From: Bacillus sp. (in: firmicutes)
Lineage (GTDB): Bacteria; Bacillota; Bacilli; Bacillales; Salisediminibacteriaceae
Direction: 5' to 3'
Assembly (NCBI GenBank): GCA_021208645.1
Contig: JAJOJL010000014.1
Coordinates: forward strand, 1 to 41,401
Length of the DNA: 41,401 bases
Positions within the stretch are counted from its first letter, which is position 1, and the number at the start of each line of letters is the position of its first letter. The notes under the pieces were generated by a model. That model ran no database searches and was not told where the DNA came from. It worked only from the letters and a program-made list of their open reading frames with translations. The position numbers and the translations under genes are program-made. Positions 28,420 through 37,711 of the stretch are shown in pieces.

Positions 28420-29414
28420 TCAATCAGCATATAAATACATCATTCTTGGACCTTGATTTTGCTGTAGTAAACTTTGTATTCCAGCCAACTCCCGGTTTGG
28501 GGAGAAAAACTGATGGACTTTCATGGAGAATAGGGAACCAAACCCAAAGTGACTTTCGTATTCAATAACATCTAAGTCCCCTCTACCAAGTTCTTCTCTT
28601 AAAGAGTCAATAACATCATGAAAATGACCTAATCCATCGATGAGCCCAAGATCATAGGCTTGCTTCCCGCTGTATATTCTACCGTCTGCTAATTCATAAA
28701 CCTCACTTCTTGAAAGGTTTTCCCTTCCATTGTAAATTACATCTACAAATTGTTCATAAGAGCCATCAATTAATTCTTGTAAAATAGCCCTTTCATCGTC
28801 AGTCATCTCCCGTGTTGCTGACATAATATCTTTATAAGGTCCACTTTTAATTACCTCTGAATGTATCCCGAAATTCTCTGCAAGCTCAGCAACATTGAGT
28901 GATTGCATAATAACACCGATGGAACCGGTTATGGTTTGAGGATTGGCATAAATTTTTGATGCTGGTGCTGCAATATAATAGCCACCACTTGCAGCCATAC
29001 TTCCCATAGAAACATAAACTGGCTTGCCGTAATTATCCTTATATCAATAATTCGATCATGAATTTCACTGCTTTCTACCACTCCACCTCCTGGTGTATTG
29101 ACACGAATGATGATTCCGTGAACGGAACCATCCTCAGCAGCAGCATCTAGTTTTTCGAGGAAAATTCGGTGATTGTATCCTGCCGTTTGAAAGAGGGTTG
29201 GAATATCGTTACTGCTGTCAATTACTCCATTCAAATGAATGACGGCAATTTTTCCAGTCCCATTCCCCCGTTCAATTAACCTTTCTTCAAACTGCCTATC
29301 TTGGAATAAATCATCCAAGTTGGTGGAAAATACGTTTGTAAACATAGTAAATGCACTAGAAACTAAAAATAATCCTAAAGCAATAAATAATGCAACCCAA
29401 CGTTTTGTTTTCAT
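28420..29414 (-). CDS. sppA: Signal peptide peptidase SppA (one frameshift)
   Basis: Membrane-anchored serine protease that digests leftover signal peptides. About 331 residues after correction. One N-terminal helix (WVALFIALGLFLVSSAFTMF), then the protease fold: IAVIHLNGVIDSSNDIPTLF near 60, IIRVNTPGGGVVESSEI near 105, catalytic serine in SMGSMAASGGYYIAAPA near 145, catalytic lysine in EVIKSGPYKDIMS near 195. One base is missing at about 29039-29041; restoring it gives DIKDNYGKPVYVSMGSM. ATG at 29414 follows GGAGG at 8 bases. The open frame upstream of that start runs into the repeat at 29488-29955 and is not coding. Confidence 0.93.
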
Positions 29415-29487
29415 TTTTTTCGCCTCCGATATATGTATTTGTGTTTGTTCAAAACACCTATGGCCTAACCAACCACCCTTTTTTAAA

Positions 29488-29955
29488 AGCTCTGTTAGTG
29501 GATAATGTTGATTTTCCGAAAGGAGCGAGACTCCTCGAAAATGCTCCTGCGCCACTTCGTTTGCTCGTCGCAGGTAAAGAATGCTACCACATTTTCTTCG
29601 TGCGTGGGCTATTTCGAGGAAGTATCTCAAAGTCCTGCGGGAAAAGCAACAAGGGTTTTTCTTGCGACGAGTAATCGCAGGAGCAGCTAAGAGCGTTTAC
29701 TTCAAGAGGCATCGCGCGCGATGCCGCTCTGAATACGCTTCGATCTGTCTCGACGCATTTGCTACATAGCAAAGCTAGCAGAGGAAGAGACAGAAGACCC
29801 CACAGGGATAAAAGATCGGCAATGGCTTCGCTCGTTGCTACGTCAACTGAAATGACGAACACCATGCCATTTCAGTTGACTCCGAGGAGGCTGAGGCGTT
29901 GCCCGCGGAAAGCGAGCTCCTGTAGCATAAATCAACAACAAAGATTAACAGATCC
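29488..29955. repeat. Long interspersed element with CTCTGTTAG / TTAACAGA termini (468 bp)
   Basis: Left end AGCTCTGTTAGT, right end GATTAACAGATCCT, near-inverted. The last 60 bp are almost identical to the end of the 124-bp element at 40940-41063: CGTTGCCCGCGGAAAGCGAG, then CTCCTGTAGCATAAATCAAC. The interior holds nested palindromes (ATCGCGCGCGAT near 29710; GTCAACTGAAATG / CATTTCAGTTGAC at 29852-29881), the GAGTCCTGCGGGAAAAG motif family, and GGCAATGGCTTCGCTCGT (29818-29835) from the 132-nt element. No transposase; it looks like a composite non-autonomous element. Confidence 0.7.
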
Positions 29956-30093
29956 TTCTAAAAAAAACAAAATGCCAATGCTCACATACTTTTTGTTCAA
30001 GCATTATAATGAAATTTTTACAGCAACAAAAAGGTATTCATAAAGTGCTCCAAAAATAAAAGCAGGATTTATGAGTAATTTCGAGAATTAATT

Positions 30094-30102
30094 TGCTATA
30101 CT
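30094..30102 (+). promoter_or_regulatory. Extended -10 promoter of nadF
   Basis: TGCTATACT (TGnTATACT) about 53 bases before the nadF ATG, which is preceded by AAAGAAAGGAAG. No clear -35 at 17 bp. Confidence 0.55.
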
Positions 30103-30154
30103 CTATGATATAGTCAACTAGAAACTTTAAAGGAAAAGAAAGGAAGTCAAACTA

Positions 30155-30955
30155 ATGTCTGAAAGAAAAAATGTTTATTTGTTTAACAATTCATTAGATG
30201 AACAAACGAATGAGAAAATCCAAAAACTAAAAGAGCTTGGAAGGAAGTATGGCTTCAAGCTTGTCCATGATGTAAATGAGGCAAATATTATTGCCAGCGT
30301 TGGTGGTGATGGTGCATTTCTTCAAGCTATTCGTAAAACTGGATTCAAGGAAGATTGCTTGTACGTTGGTATTAATACTGAAAGACTTGGTTTTTACACT
30401 GATTTTAGTATAAACGATATGGAAAGGATAGAATCCGCCTTCCAATCTGATCTTCTTGAAGTCTTAAGATATCCTACAATTGAAGTGACAGTTGATGATG
30501 TCCAAACTTTTCAGTGCCTAAATGAGTGTTCTATTCGTTCAAACATCATTAAAACCTTTGCCATTGATGTATATATTGACGGTATTCACTTTGAAACCTT
30601 CCGAGGAGACGGACTTGTTGTTTCAACTCCAACAGGAAGTACTGCCTACAATAAGTCCCTAAAAGGTGCTGTAGTTGATCCTAAGTTGAAAAGTTTGCAG
30701 TTAACGGAAATAGCATCCATTAACAACAACCAATACCGCACATTAGGTTCTCCATTAATCCTAAGTGGTGAAAGGGAACTAGTCCTAAAAATTATTCAAG
30801 ATGGTAACGACCATCCGATCATCGGTGCAGACAATGAAGCACTTAGTATTAGGCATTGCCATGAAGTGAAGATCAAGTTGTCCAATAAGGTAATTAAGAC
30901 CCTAAAAATGAAGGATAATTTGTTTATCCATAAAGTAAAACGAAGCTTCTTATAG
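30155..30955 (+). CDS. nadF: NAD kinase (YtdI type)
   Basis: Phosphorylates NAD to NADP. 266 residues, the usual length. The GGDG motif is in NIIASVGGDGAFLQAIRKTG near 47, with YVGINTERLGFYTDFSI near 72. The NE/D motif is in CLNECSIRS near 124, and the conserved glycine-rich DGLVVSTPTGSTAYNKSLKG near 150 binds the substrate. This is the second Bacillus NAD kinase (ytdI position), not the one near the competence and pseudouridine-synthase genes. Start ATG 30155. The stop codon touches the hairpin of the 132-nt structured element. Confidence 0.95.
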   Translation: MSERKNVYLFNNSLDEQTNEKIQKLKELGRKYGFKLVHDVNEANIIASVGGDGAFLQAIRKTGFKEDCLYVGINTERLGFYTDFSINDMERIESAFQSDLLEVLRYPTIEVTVDDVQTFQCLNECSIRSNIIKTFAIDVYIDGIHFETFRGDGLVVSTPTGSTAYNKSLKGAVVDPKLKSLQLTEIASINNNQYRTLGSPLILSGERELVLKIIQDGNDHPIIGADNEALSIRHCHEVKIKLSNKVIKTLKMKDNLFIHKVKRSFL

Positions 30956-31086
30956 AGTATTATTAAAAAGATCGTTCTTTGATCTTTTTGATAATACTCG
31001 AAGCAATGAGCGGGGCCGTCGCAATCTTTTAAGAGCTGACAGGAGTGGGTTTCTCCTGTCAGCGAGCGACGAGCGAAGCCATTGCC
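30955..31086 (+). repeat. 132-nt structured 3'-UTR element after nadF
   Basis: Begins at the last base of the nadF stop. First hairpin (30955-30999): arms GAGTATTATTAAAAAGATC and GATCTTTTTGATAATACTC, loop GTTCTTT, with one G-U pair; it can act as the nadF terminator. The second domain (30999-31086) has stems GCAATG/CATTGC, CGTCGC/GCGACG and CTGACAGGAG/CTCCTGTCAG around a GGGTTT loop, with CTTTTAAGAG as a side element. It is the same length as 14211-14342 and collinear with it in sense orientation. It ends 20 bases short of the ytcJ stop. Confidence 0.8.
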
Positions 31087-31106
31087 AACCTTTTGGCGGC
31101 TATGTC

Positions 31107-32705
31107 TTACCTGCCATCTCCATCAAACATCACCGTATTATCCACCACAGTTTTTGCTACTTTAACACGTAGCCAATCATCTGGGCTAAGGTCAAAAAGG
31201 TCATCACTTAATATGGTAAAATCTGCTTTGTATCCTTTCTTGATTAGCCCCATATTGGATTCTTTGCCTACAGCCTTTGCACTGCCAATAGTAAATAATT
31301 GAAGAGCCTCGTACAGTGTCAGTTTTTCCTCAGGTAAATAGCCTACATGCGTTTCAAATGGCTTTCTTCTTGTAACAGCCGCATGAATGCCAAGTAGGGG
31401 ATCGACTGGTTCAATTGGAGCGTCGGAGCCTCCTGCACACATGAGCCCTTTATTCAAAAGTTTTTTCCACGAAAAAGCATAGTCCATCCGCTTTTCACCT
31501 AAACGATCCATAACCCAAGGAAAATCAGAAGCTACAAATCTTGGCTGAATATCAAGGACAACAGGCAATTTTTTTAACCTCTCCAATAAATCCTTCCTAG
31601 TAACTTGTAAATGGATCAGACGGTCTCTCTTATTTTCAGGAGCGGGGTAATCCTCAATCGCTTCAACGGCATATTGTAAAGCTAAATCCCCTATCACATG
31701 AATGGCAACAGGCATTCCCTGTTTTCTAGCAGCAAAAACAATTTCCTTTAATTCATCTAAGGAATGAATGGCAACACCACATGTAGAAGGATCATCGGAA
31801 TAAGGCTCACTTAAAAGAGCGGTCCTTCCTCCTAAAGCCCCATCAGCAAAGATTTTAATCGTATTCAGTTCAACGTATGAATGGTTTTCTCTGCCGGCTT
31901 GATAATTCATTATTATATCTGCTACTTCATGGTGAATAAGAAGCTCTGTACGAAATTTTACGCTTTTACCATCAATGAGTTCATAAAAGGCTGTTAACGT
32001 TCCAATTGGATCTCCATAATAATTTAAGTCCTCTGTGTGTGCACCAACAAATCCCTTTGATAACAAATCATCCAATGAACGTTGCATTGCCTTTTGGATG
32101 TAACATCTATCTATAGGTGGCATTATTTCCTTGATGTACTCTTGTGCTTGATCCAACAAATAGCCTGTCGGGTTTCCATTCTCATTCCTAACTATGATAC
32201 CTCCTTGTGGGTCACCTTTATAAGCATCAATTTTGGCAAGGTTCAATCCATATGTATTGACAACAAGGGCATGTCTACAAACACGGGATAAGGAAATGGG
32301 ATGAACTGTTGAAATTTCATCCAACACATATCTATCTGGTATACGTTTATCTGGAAATAAATTCTCATTGAAGCCTTCTCCAATGACCCACGTTCCTAGC
32401 GGTAAAACTTTGACTCTCTCCTTTAAAATCTCCTTAAGTTCTTCAATACTAGTTACACTTGAGATGTCTAAACGGAGTAGTTTTTCTCCGTGCCCTACCA
32501 TATGTAAGTGACTATCCACAAAACCTGGGTACATAACAGCACCTTTTAAGTCTTGCCAATCTGTAATTTCCTCATTGAATTTATTTACTAATTCTTCCTT
32601 TGGACCAACTTCCTGTATCACACCATCCCTCACATACACTGCCTGCTGGATATCTTTTTCTTCTACTAACGTTCGTACTTTTCCACCGTACCATAATGTA
32701 CCCAT
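31107..32705 (-). CDS. ytcJ: YtcJ, amidohydrolase family protein
   Basis: Amidohydrolase superfamily (Amidohydro_3) of about 532 residues; substrate unknown. The metal motif is YPGFVDSHLHMVGHGEKLLR near 55-75 (HxH). GAHTEDLNYYG lies near 205. IKIFADGALGGRTALLSEPY near 290 is a family signature, IHVIGDLALQYAVEAIEDY near 345 contributes a His, and MCAGGSDAPIEPVDPLLGIH near 435 has the metal Asp. The start ATG at 32705 is 6 bases after GGGGGAGAAG; six further residues upstream are excluded. In B. subtilis ytcJ is likewise next to the NAD kinase gene; here they converge around a structured element. Confidence 0.92.
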   Translation of the reverse strand: MGTLWYGGKVRTLVEEKDIQQAVYVRDGVIQEVGPKEELVNKFNEEITDWQDLKGAVMYPGFVDSHLHMVGHGEKLLRLDISSVTSIEELKEILKERVKVLPLGTWVIGEGFNENLFPDKRIPDRYVLDEISTVHPISLSRVCRHALVVNTYGLNLAKIDAYKGDPQGGIIVRNENGNPTGYLLDQAQEYIKEIMPPIDRCYIQKAMQRSLDDLLSKGFVGAHTEDLNYYGDPIGTLTAFYELIDGKSVKFRTELLIHHEVADIIMNYQAGRENHSYVELNTIKIFADGALGGRTALLSEPYSDDPSTCGVAIHSLDELKEIVFAARKQGMPVAIHVIGDLALQYAVEAIEDYPAPENKRDRLIHLQVTRKDLLERLKKLPVVLDIQPRFVASDFPWVMDRLGEKRMDYAFSWKKLLNKGLMCAGGSDAPIEPVDPLLGIHAAVTRRKPFETHVGYLPEEKLTLYEALQLFTIGSAKAVGKESNMGLIKKGYKADFTILSDDLFDLSPDDWLRVKVAKTVVDNTVMFDGDGR

Positions 32706-32783
32706 AGCTTCTCCCCCAGTCATTCATCAGTTACCAATTTCTATCGATTTTATCATACATTGTGACTTGGGAAAAATTAAAAG

Positions 32784-32809
32784 AGGGATACCTCATTTGA
32801 GATATCCCT
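32784..32809 (-). terminator. Terminator of the SASP gene
   Basis: Hairpin AGGGATA-C-CTCA / TGAG-A-TATCCCT with a TT loop, followed on the minus strand by CTTTTAATTTTTCCC. It separates the SASP gene from ytcJ. Confidence 0.8.
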
Positions 32810-32827
32810 TCAGCCATTCATATATTA

Positions 32828-33030
32828 TTATTGTTGTTGACCACCGAATTGTTGTTCAGCCATAGCAACTAGACGCTTCGTAATTTCTCCACCTACAGAT
32901 CCGTTAGCACGAGAAGTGGCGTCTGGTCCAAGTTGAACACCAAATTCTTGGGCAATTTCATACTTCATTTGATCCAACGCTTGTTGACACCAGGGACTAA
33001 TAATTGGTTAGAACTATTGTTGTTCGCCAT
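32828..33030 (-). CDS. Alpha/beta-type small acid-soluble spore protein (one frameshift)
   Basis: DNA-coating protein of the dormant spore, later degraded by GPR protease as an amino-acid source. 67 residues after correction, typical size. The sequence opens [20 protein letters not shown]. The GPR cleavage region is [20 protein letters not shown], and the DNA-binding C-terminal signature is [20 protein letters not shown]. One base is missing at about 32983-32984; without it the frame ends at once in KRWIK. Start ATG 33030 follows AGGGAGGTG. In B. subtilis sspA is in this place. A possible forespore SigG -10 (CATTATA, minus strand 33060-33054) lacks a good -35. Confidence 0.9.
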
Positions 33031-33182
33031 GTTTTTCACCTCCCTTGTACTCATATAATGTGATACATTTAGCTGTATCATGTACGTCATAAACAATTTT
33101 TTATAACCAATTTTTAGCAGGTGGGATCTGGGCGGGATGGTAGAACATAAATTTAACAAAAGCTTTAGAAGCCATTTAAATA

Positions 33183-33217
33183 CAAGCCTCCGTGATTAAT
33201 AAAACCACGGAGGCTTG
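33183..33217. terminator. Terminator of nifS-thiI
   Basis: Perfect 12-bp stem CAAGCCTCCGTG / CACGGAGGCTTG with an 11-nt loop, 28 bases after the thiI stop. The U-tract is weak. Confidence 0.7.
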
Positions 33218-33244
33218 CTTATGATAAAACTTCCACTCTTAAGT

Positions 33245-34453
33245 CTAAAAAAGATCTTCAAGGGATGCATCTAATTTAGTCTCAGAAGAAATTTTAATTG
33301 TTTCTATTCTGTCAACAGCATCTTTCACAAAGAACTCAATATCTAGTTCCTTCTCATAAGCATTTGTTTTATCTCTTTTTGGCTTGGTCTTTGTTTCTGG
33401 TGGTAAAAAGATGGTACAGCAATCTTCAAAAGGTAATATGGATAAATCATACGTCCCAATTCTTTTTGCAATCTCAATAACATCCAATTTATCGGTGGTT
33501 ACGAGAGGTCGAATTATTGGCATATTCGTTACCTCATTAATCGTGTACATACTGTCTAATGTTTGGCTGGCAACTTGACCTAGACTTTCACCATTTGCAA
33601 TGGCAAGAGCCTGATTTCGTTTTGCCGTCTCCTCTGCAATTCTTAACATAAAACGACGCATCACAGTCATTTCATATTTATCAGGAACCTTCTGGTGGAT
33701 TTCTTTTTGCGCATCAGTAAAGGGAACGATGTGCAGCTTCATGCTTCCACCATAACGAGTTAACACCCTTGCTAGATCTTCTACTTTTTGTCGTGCCCTC
33801 TCATTTGTGAACGGGGGACTGTGAAAATGTATCGCTTCTAATCTAACTCCACGTTTTAAAGCTAAATATCCTGCAACAGGGCTATCAATACCACCTGACA
33901 ACATGAGTAAAACTTTCCCAGCTGTTCCAACAGGAAGTCCTCCACTACCTTTCAATGTTTTGCACAATATATAAGCAGCCTCTTCCCGAATCTCCACTTT
34001 AACTTCCACATCTGGCTTATGTACATCAACAGTAATGTCTTTCGTATGACGTAAGACATGGGAGCCAATATCATAATTTAACTGCTGGGAGCGATATGGG
34101 TAATTTTTATTAACTCTTTTTACAGAGACCTTAAATGTTCCTGTTTCACTCGGTAGTGCATCTCTTACTGCCCATAAAGCAGCTTCATTTATTTTATCTT
34201 GATCCAATTCGATTTTTAGGGCCGGGCTGAAAGAGTATATTCCAAAAACATCCCGAAGACGGTTGGACACAGCATCCTCTTCTGTACCATGAAGTTCAAC
34301 AAAAATTCTTCCAAAGGAACGTATTACCTTTACATCAGGAAACTCCTTTAACGCACGTTTAATATTGTCATGTAATTTTCTTTCGAACTCTTTACGGTTT
34401 TTCCCTTTCAATGCAAGCTCCGCATAACGGACTAGTATATGATCGTAATTCAT
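33245..34453 (-). CDS. thiI: ThiI, tRNA sulfurtransferase
   Basis: Makes 4-thiouridine in tRNA and supplies sulfur for thiazole of thiamin, taking persulfide from a cysteine desulfurase. About 402 residues. N-terminal ferredoxin-like and THUMP domains (about 1-170; HILVRYAELALKGKNRKEFE at the start). The PP-loop ATPase motif is LLMLSGGIDSPVAGYLALKR near 183, and GESLGQVASQTLDSM lies near 270. It ends without the extra rhodanese domain, as in Bacillus. Catalytic cysteine candidates are in FEDCCTIFLPPETKT near 345. The ATG at 34453 starts one base after the desulfurase TAA, so the pair is cotranslated. Confidence 0.95.
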   Translation of the reverse strand: MNYDHILVRYAELALKGKNRKEFERKLHDNIKRALKEFPDVKVIRSFGRIFVELHGTEEDAVSNRLRDVFGIYSFSPALKIELDQDKINEAALWAVRDALPSETGTFKVSVKRVNKNYPYRSQQLNYDIGSHVLRHTKDITVDVHKPDVEVKVEIREEAAYILCKTLKGSGGLPVGTAGKVLLMLSGGIDSPVAGYLALKRGVRLEAIHFHSPPFTNERARQKVEDLARVLTRYGGSMKLHIVPFTDAQKEIHQKVPDKYEMTVMRRFMLRIAEETAKRNQALAIANGESLGQVASQTLDSMYTINEVTNMPIIRPLVTTDKLDVIEIAKRIGTYDLSILPFEDCCTIFLPPETKTKPKRDKTNAYEKELDIEFFVKDAVDRIETIKISSETKLDASLEDLF

Positions 34454-34454
34454 T

Positions 34455-35593
34455 TTATTTCTCAACCACCTTTTTTAGCATGTTTACGCATTTCGTAAAT
34501 TCATCAACAAACACTTTACCTTCTTCTAATGTATTTTCATACGTGAAGGATAGTCGAATAGCACTAGAAGCACGTTTCTCTTCGTATCCCATAGCTAACA
34601 GCACCTTACTTGGTTCCGATTGTTTCGATGAACAAGCTGATTTAGTTGAAACATATATCTTCCTTTCTGCTAATGCTTGTACAAGTACTTCTGGTTTTAC
34701 ACCTAAGACAGAAAGATTCAATATATGTGGCGCACGATGTTCCGGTGAATTAATAACAACACCAGGGATAGCTTCACATTTTTCTTTTATAAAACGATTC
34801 AATTCTAATACGTCAGACAACTTCCCCCTTTTACCAAGGTTAATACGTAGCGCCTTCACCATTGCAATTACTCCTGGTACATTTTCAGTTCCAGCACGTA
34901 CTCCACCTTCTTGACCGCCACCAGTAAATAAAGATGACAACCGGACCCCACTTCTGATGAAAAGAATTCCAGCCCCTTTTAACCCATGAAATTTATGGGC
35001 TGACATGGTACATAGGTCGAGGCTTGCCTTGTGAAAATCAAGATGTACCTTCCCTATTCCTTGAACATGGTCCACATGAAACAGTAATTTAGGATATTCT
35101 TTCAGTAGTTGACCTATTTCTTCAATTGGTAAAATAGAGCCCACTTCGTTGTTAACATGTATCAATGAAACAAGAATTGTATCATTTGTAATAGCTTTTT
35201 GAACTTGTTCTCGGGTAATTATGCCATTGGAGTCCGCTTCTAGATATGTCACAGTAAAACCTTCCCTTTCCAATTGCTGAAAAGTCTCTAATGTAGAAGC
35301 ATGCTCAATATTACTGGTGATCAAATGGGTCCCGCGTTTTTTGTGAAGATAAGCAATTCCTTTAATGGCCATATTATTGCCTTCTGTACCACCTGATGTA
35401 AATACAATTTCTTTTGACAGCACATTCAAAAGAGAAGCTGCTAAATCCCTTGCTTGTGTCAACAGTCGCTCTGATGCTTTGCCTAAGGATGGAGTGAAGA
35501 AGGATTTCCATAAAAATCTGTGGCCACCTTTGAAAATGCTTCAATAACTTCCACATAAGGTTTTGTTGTAGCACTATTATCAAAATAAATCAT
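34455..35593 (-). CDS. nifZ: NifS-type cysteine desulfurase paired with ThiI (one frameshift)
   Basis: PLP enzyme that takes sulfur from cysteine as a persulfide, here most likely for ThiI (in B. subtilis this gene is nifZ). About 379 residues after correction. The N-terminal segment reads YFDNSATTKPYVEVIEAFSK and DFYGNPSSLHPLGKASERLL. VFTSGGTEGNNMAIKG lies near 62, HVDHVQGIGKVHLDF near 177, the PLP lysine in MSAHKFHGLKGAG near 200 and the active cysteine in STKSACSSKQSEPSKVLL near 325. One base is missing at about 35485-35487; restoring it reads HPLGKAS and links both parts. ATG at 35593 follows AAGGAG at 8 bases. Confidence 0.93.
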
Positions 35594-35707
35594 AGGGGAT
35601 GCTCCTTAAAACGTTCTAATATGTATGCAACAATAAATAATACCATAGTACATTTAAAAACAGCAATTATTCTTAAAAAGTTCCCGTGTCTTTACACTTA
35701 CAAAAAA

Positions 35708-35741
35708 GAGTCCCCAAGGGTATTTTCCCCTTAAGAGACTC
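35708..35741 (-). terminator. Terminator of ezrA
   Basis: Hairpin with outer GAGTC/GACTC and inner AAGGG/CCCTT stems, 27 bases after the ezrA stop, followed on the minus strand by TTTTTTG. Confidence 0.75.
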
Positions 35742-35768
35742 CTACAATGTAATCTAAAATATGATTTG

Positions 35769-37467
35769 CTAGTTAACAGGTTCTTTATGAAGAAGCTTAC
35801 TCACTTTGTGGAGTACATCCGGGTCTACTGGTTCAATAGCTTCTACCGCTTTTTCCAAGGCATCTTCATATTCGTAATGTCTGAAGAAATCTTCTGCCTG
35901 CAACAGCTGGATATTTAAATGATCATTATGCCTTCGATATCTATTGCCATATTGAATTACCATCTCGGCCAAAGAAGCTTCCTCAATAACCTTTTGGAGT
36001 TTCTCTACACATTGGTCGACATGCTTTTTCGCTTCATCCACCTTCAAAAGTACTTCATCAATCGCTAGGGGCAGTTCATTTAATTTTTCGGAGGCATAAA
36101 ATAATGCACGTTCCGCTTCATCCATTTCCATAAGCAAAATCTCAGGCACACCAGGAATATTGCTCTTTTTCAGCAATTTATGGCCGTAGATTAATTTTTC
36201 ACGGAGCTGCCTCACCGTATCCTCTGCTGTTCGTTCATCACTTCGCAGTTCATTTAATCTATTTTTTCCTACTTGTATTTCTTTTTCTAATTTGTCCAAC
36301 TCACCATAAAAATCCTGTATAACTTGCCGCAATGAGGTAAATGTTTGCTTCTTTTCTTGAGATGCGTCGTTAATTACAGAAAACTGGTTGGAAAGATCTT
36401 TCACTAGCTTCTCTAACTTTAAAAGCTTTCTATCATCCGCTTCGGATATTCGATAACTCATTTTTACCATCTCTGTGTCTACTCTAAGTTTGTCAAATTC
36501 TACGGGCAACTGTGCCATTCGCTTTTCCAGTATTTCAAGTTCTTTCTCTACGAACTGCCTCGAGATAACTTCGTGTTCCAGTTTCTCATATATATCGTCT
36601 ATTTCCTGTTGAATTGCTTCTATCGGTTGAATAATTTCCTCAACTTTTAAATGCTGGATAAGTGGTAAAAGGGCTAAAAGTCTACGCTTCATTTCTGATG
36701 TCTGCCATTTAAAAGAAAAATGGTCTAAATTATAGCCATCTTCCTCCATTTCTTTAATTCCATTTTCAAGATCTTCCACTTGTTTTGGAATTTCCTTTTC
36801 TATTAAAAGAAGATAATTCGGAATCTTCTCCATAACTTCGTTTATACCTTTCAATTCCTCACTCATGTTAAGGAGCATATTTCTTGCTTGAAGGTAGTTA
36901 CCATTAGCGGTTTCTTGATCAAAGGATTCAAACCCGTCCTGTATATCTTTTAATTTTTTTTTCTATGGAAATGGCTGTTATTCCTAATGTGCCTTTTTGT
37001 GCCCAAAGCTTTCTTTTTTGTCTCTTGGAACAAATCTTTTACGTTATGAATTTCCTCTCTGTTCTTTACTTCACTATGAACTAATTGCTCAACATCTTTC
37101 ATTATTTCAGCAAGATGATTTTTTATTTTCCCAAGGGAACTATCAGCATATGCCGCAAGCCTTCTTGCTTTCTTAAACCGGTATTTATTTGCAAGTTCCT
37201 CAATATCAAAGAGCATTTCTTCAATTTCCGGAAGTTGCACTGTGATTATTTCATCCCAGGATTCTCGCCATTTTTCAAATTTCTCTTCCGTTTCACCAGA
37301 CATTTTTTAAACCTTTCATCCTCGAAAGTTCATCTGTAACGGGCTCGTTCATAAGCTGAATTTTTTTACTTTCCAGTCTATCAACCTCTTTATAAATTCT
37401 TTTCTGGACCATGCCCCATAACTAATTACAAGTATAATAATCCCAATAAAACCGTATAAAAATACAT
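35769..37467 (-). CDS. ezrA: EzrA, septation ring formation regulator (at least five indels)
   Basis: Membrane-anchored coiled-coil protein that limits FtsZ ring formation and works in division. The corrected frame has 566 codons, close to the about 562 residues of B. subtilis EzrA. It has one N-terminal helix (LYGFIGIIILVISYGAWSRK), then IYKEVDRLESKKIQLMNEPV and GLKMSGETEEKFEKWRESWD; the rest is long coiled coil to residue 565. The indels needed are: missing in the A5 run 37458-37462, missing at 37400-37403, extra in T6 37303-37308, extra in T6 37014-37019 and extra in T9 36954-36962. All are in homopolymers. The start is uncertain: ATG 37467 or TTG 37473, which is 5 bases after AGGGAGG. Confidence 0.88.
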
Positions 37468-37591
37468 AAACAATGAGGCCTCCCTATAATATGCTTCCAA
37501 TATATATGTAAGTAGTTTCTTTTCATCCGTTAACGTATAATCAATAGTAAATCAAGTTAATTTTATTTTAACATACAAAATCACAGATTAA

Positions 37592-37620
37592 TTGACAAAA
37601 ATTATCTTTTTTTTTATTAA
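37592..37620 (+). promoter_or_regulatory. SigmaA-type promoter of hisJ
   Basis: Perfect TTGACA (37592-37597), 17 bp with a T-rich spacer, then TATTAA (37615-37620, 4 of 6). The leader to ATG 37712 is about 85 nt with GAAGGGAATG. Confidence 0.6.
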
Positions 37621-37711
37621 TTTCTCTCTTTTTCTACCTTTCGCAATAAATAACTACCTTTTTAATTTAGTACTTAAACATTCTAGAAATTAGTTTGAAG
37701 GGAATGATTTT

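Noticed and set aside
29415-29865. Open frames within and beside the 468-bp repeat, including an upstream extension of sppA
   Set aside because: They consist of repeat sequence with palindromes; sppA has a good ATG with GGAGG at 29414.
33054-33060. SigG promoter of the SASP gene (CATTATA)
   Set aside because: The -10 fits but there is no proper -35 at 17-18 bp and the start would almost touch the ribosome site; kept only as a remark.
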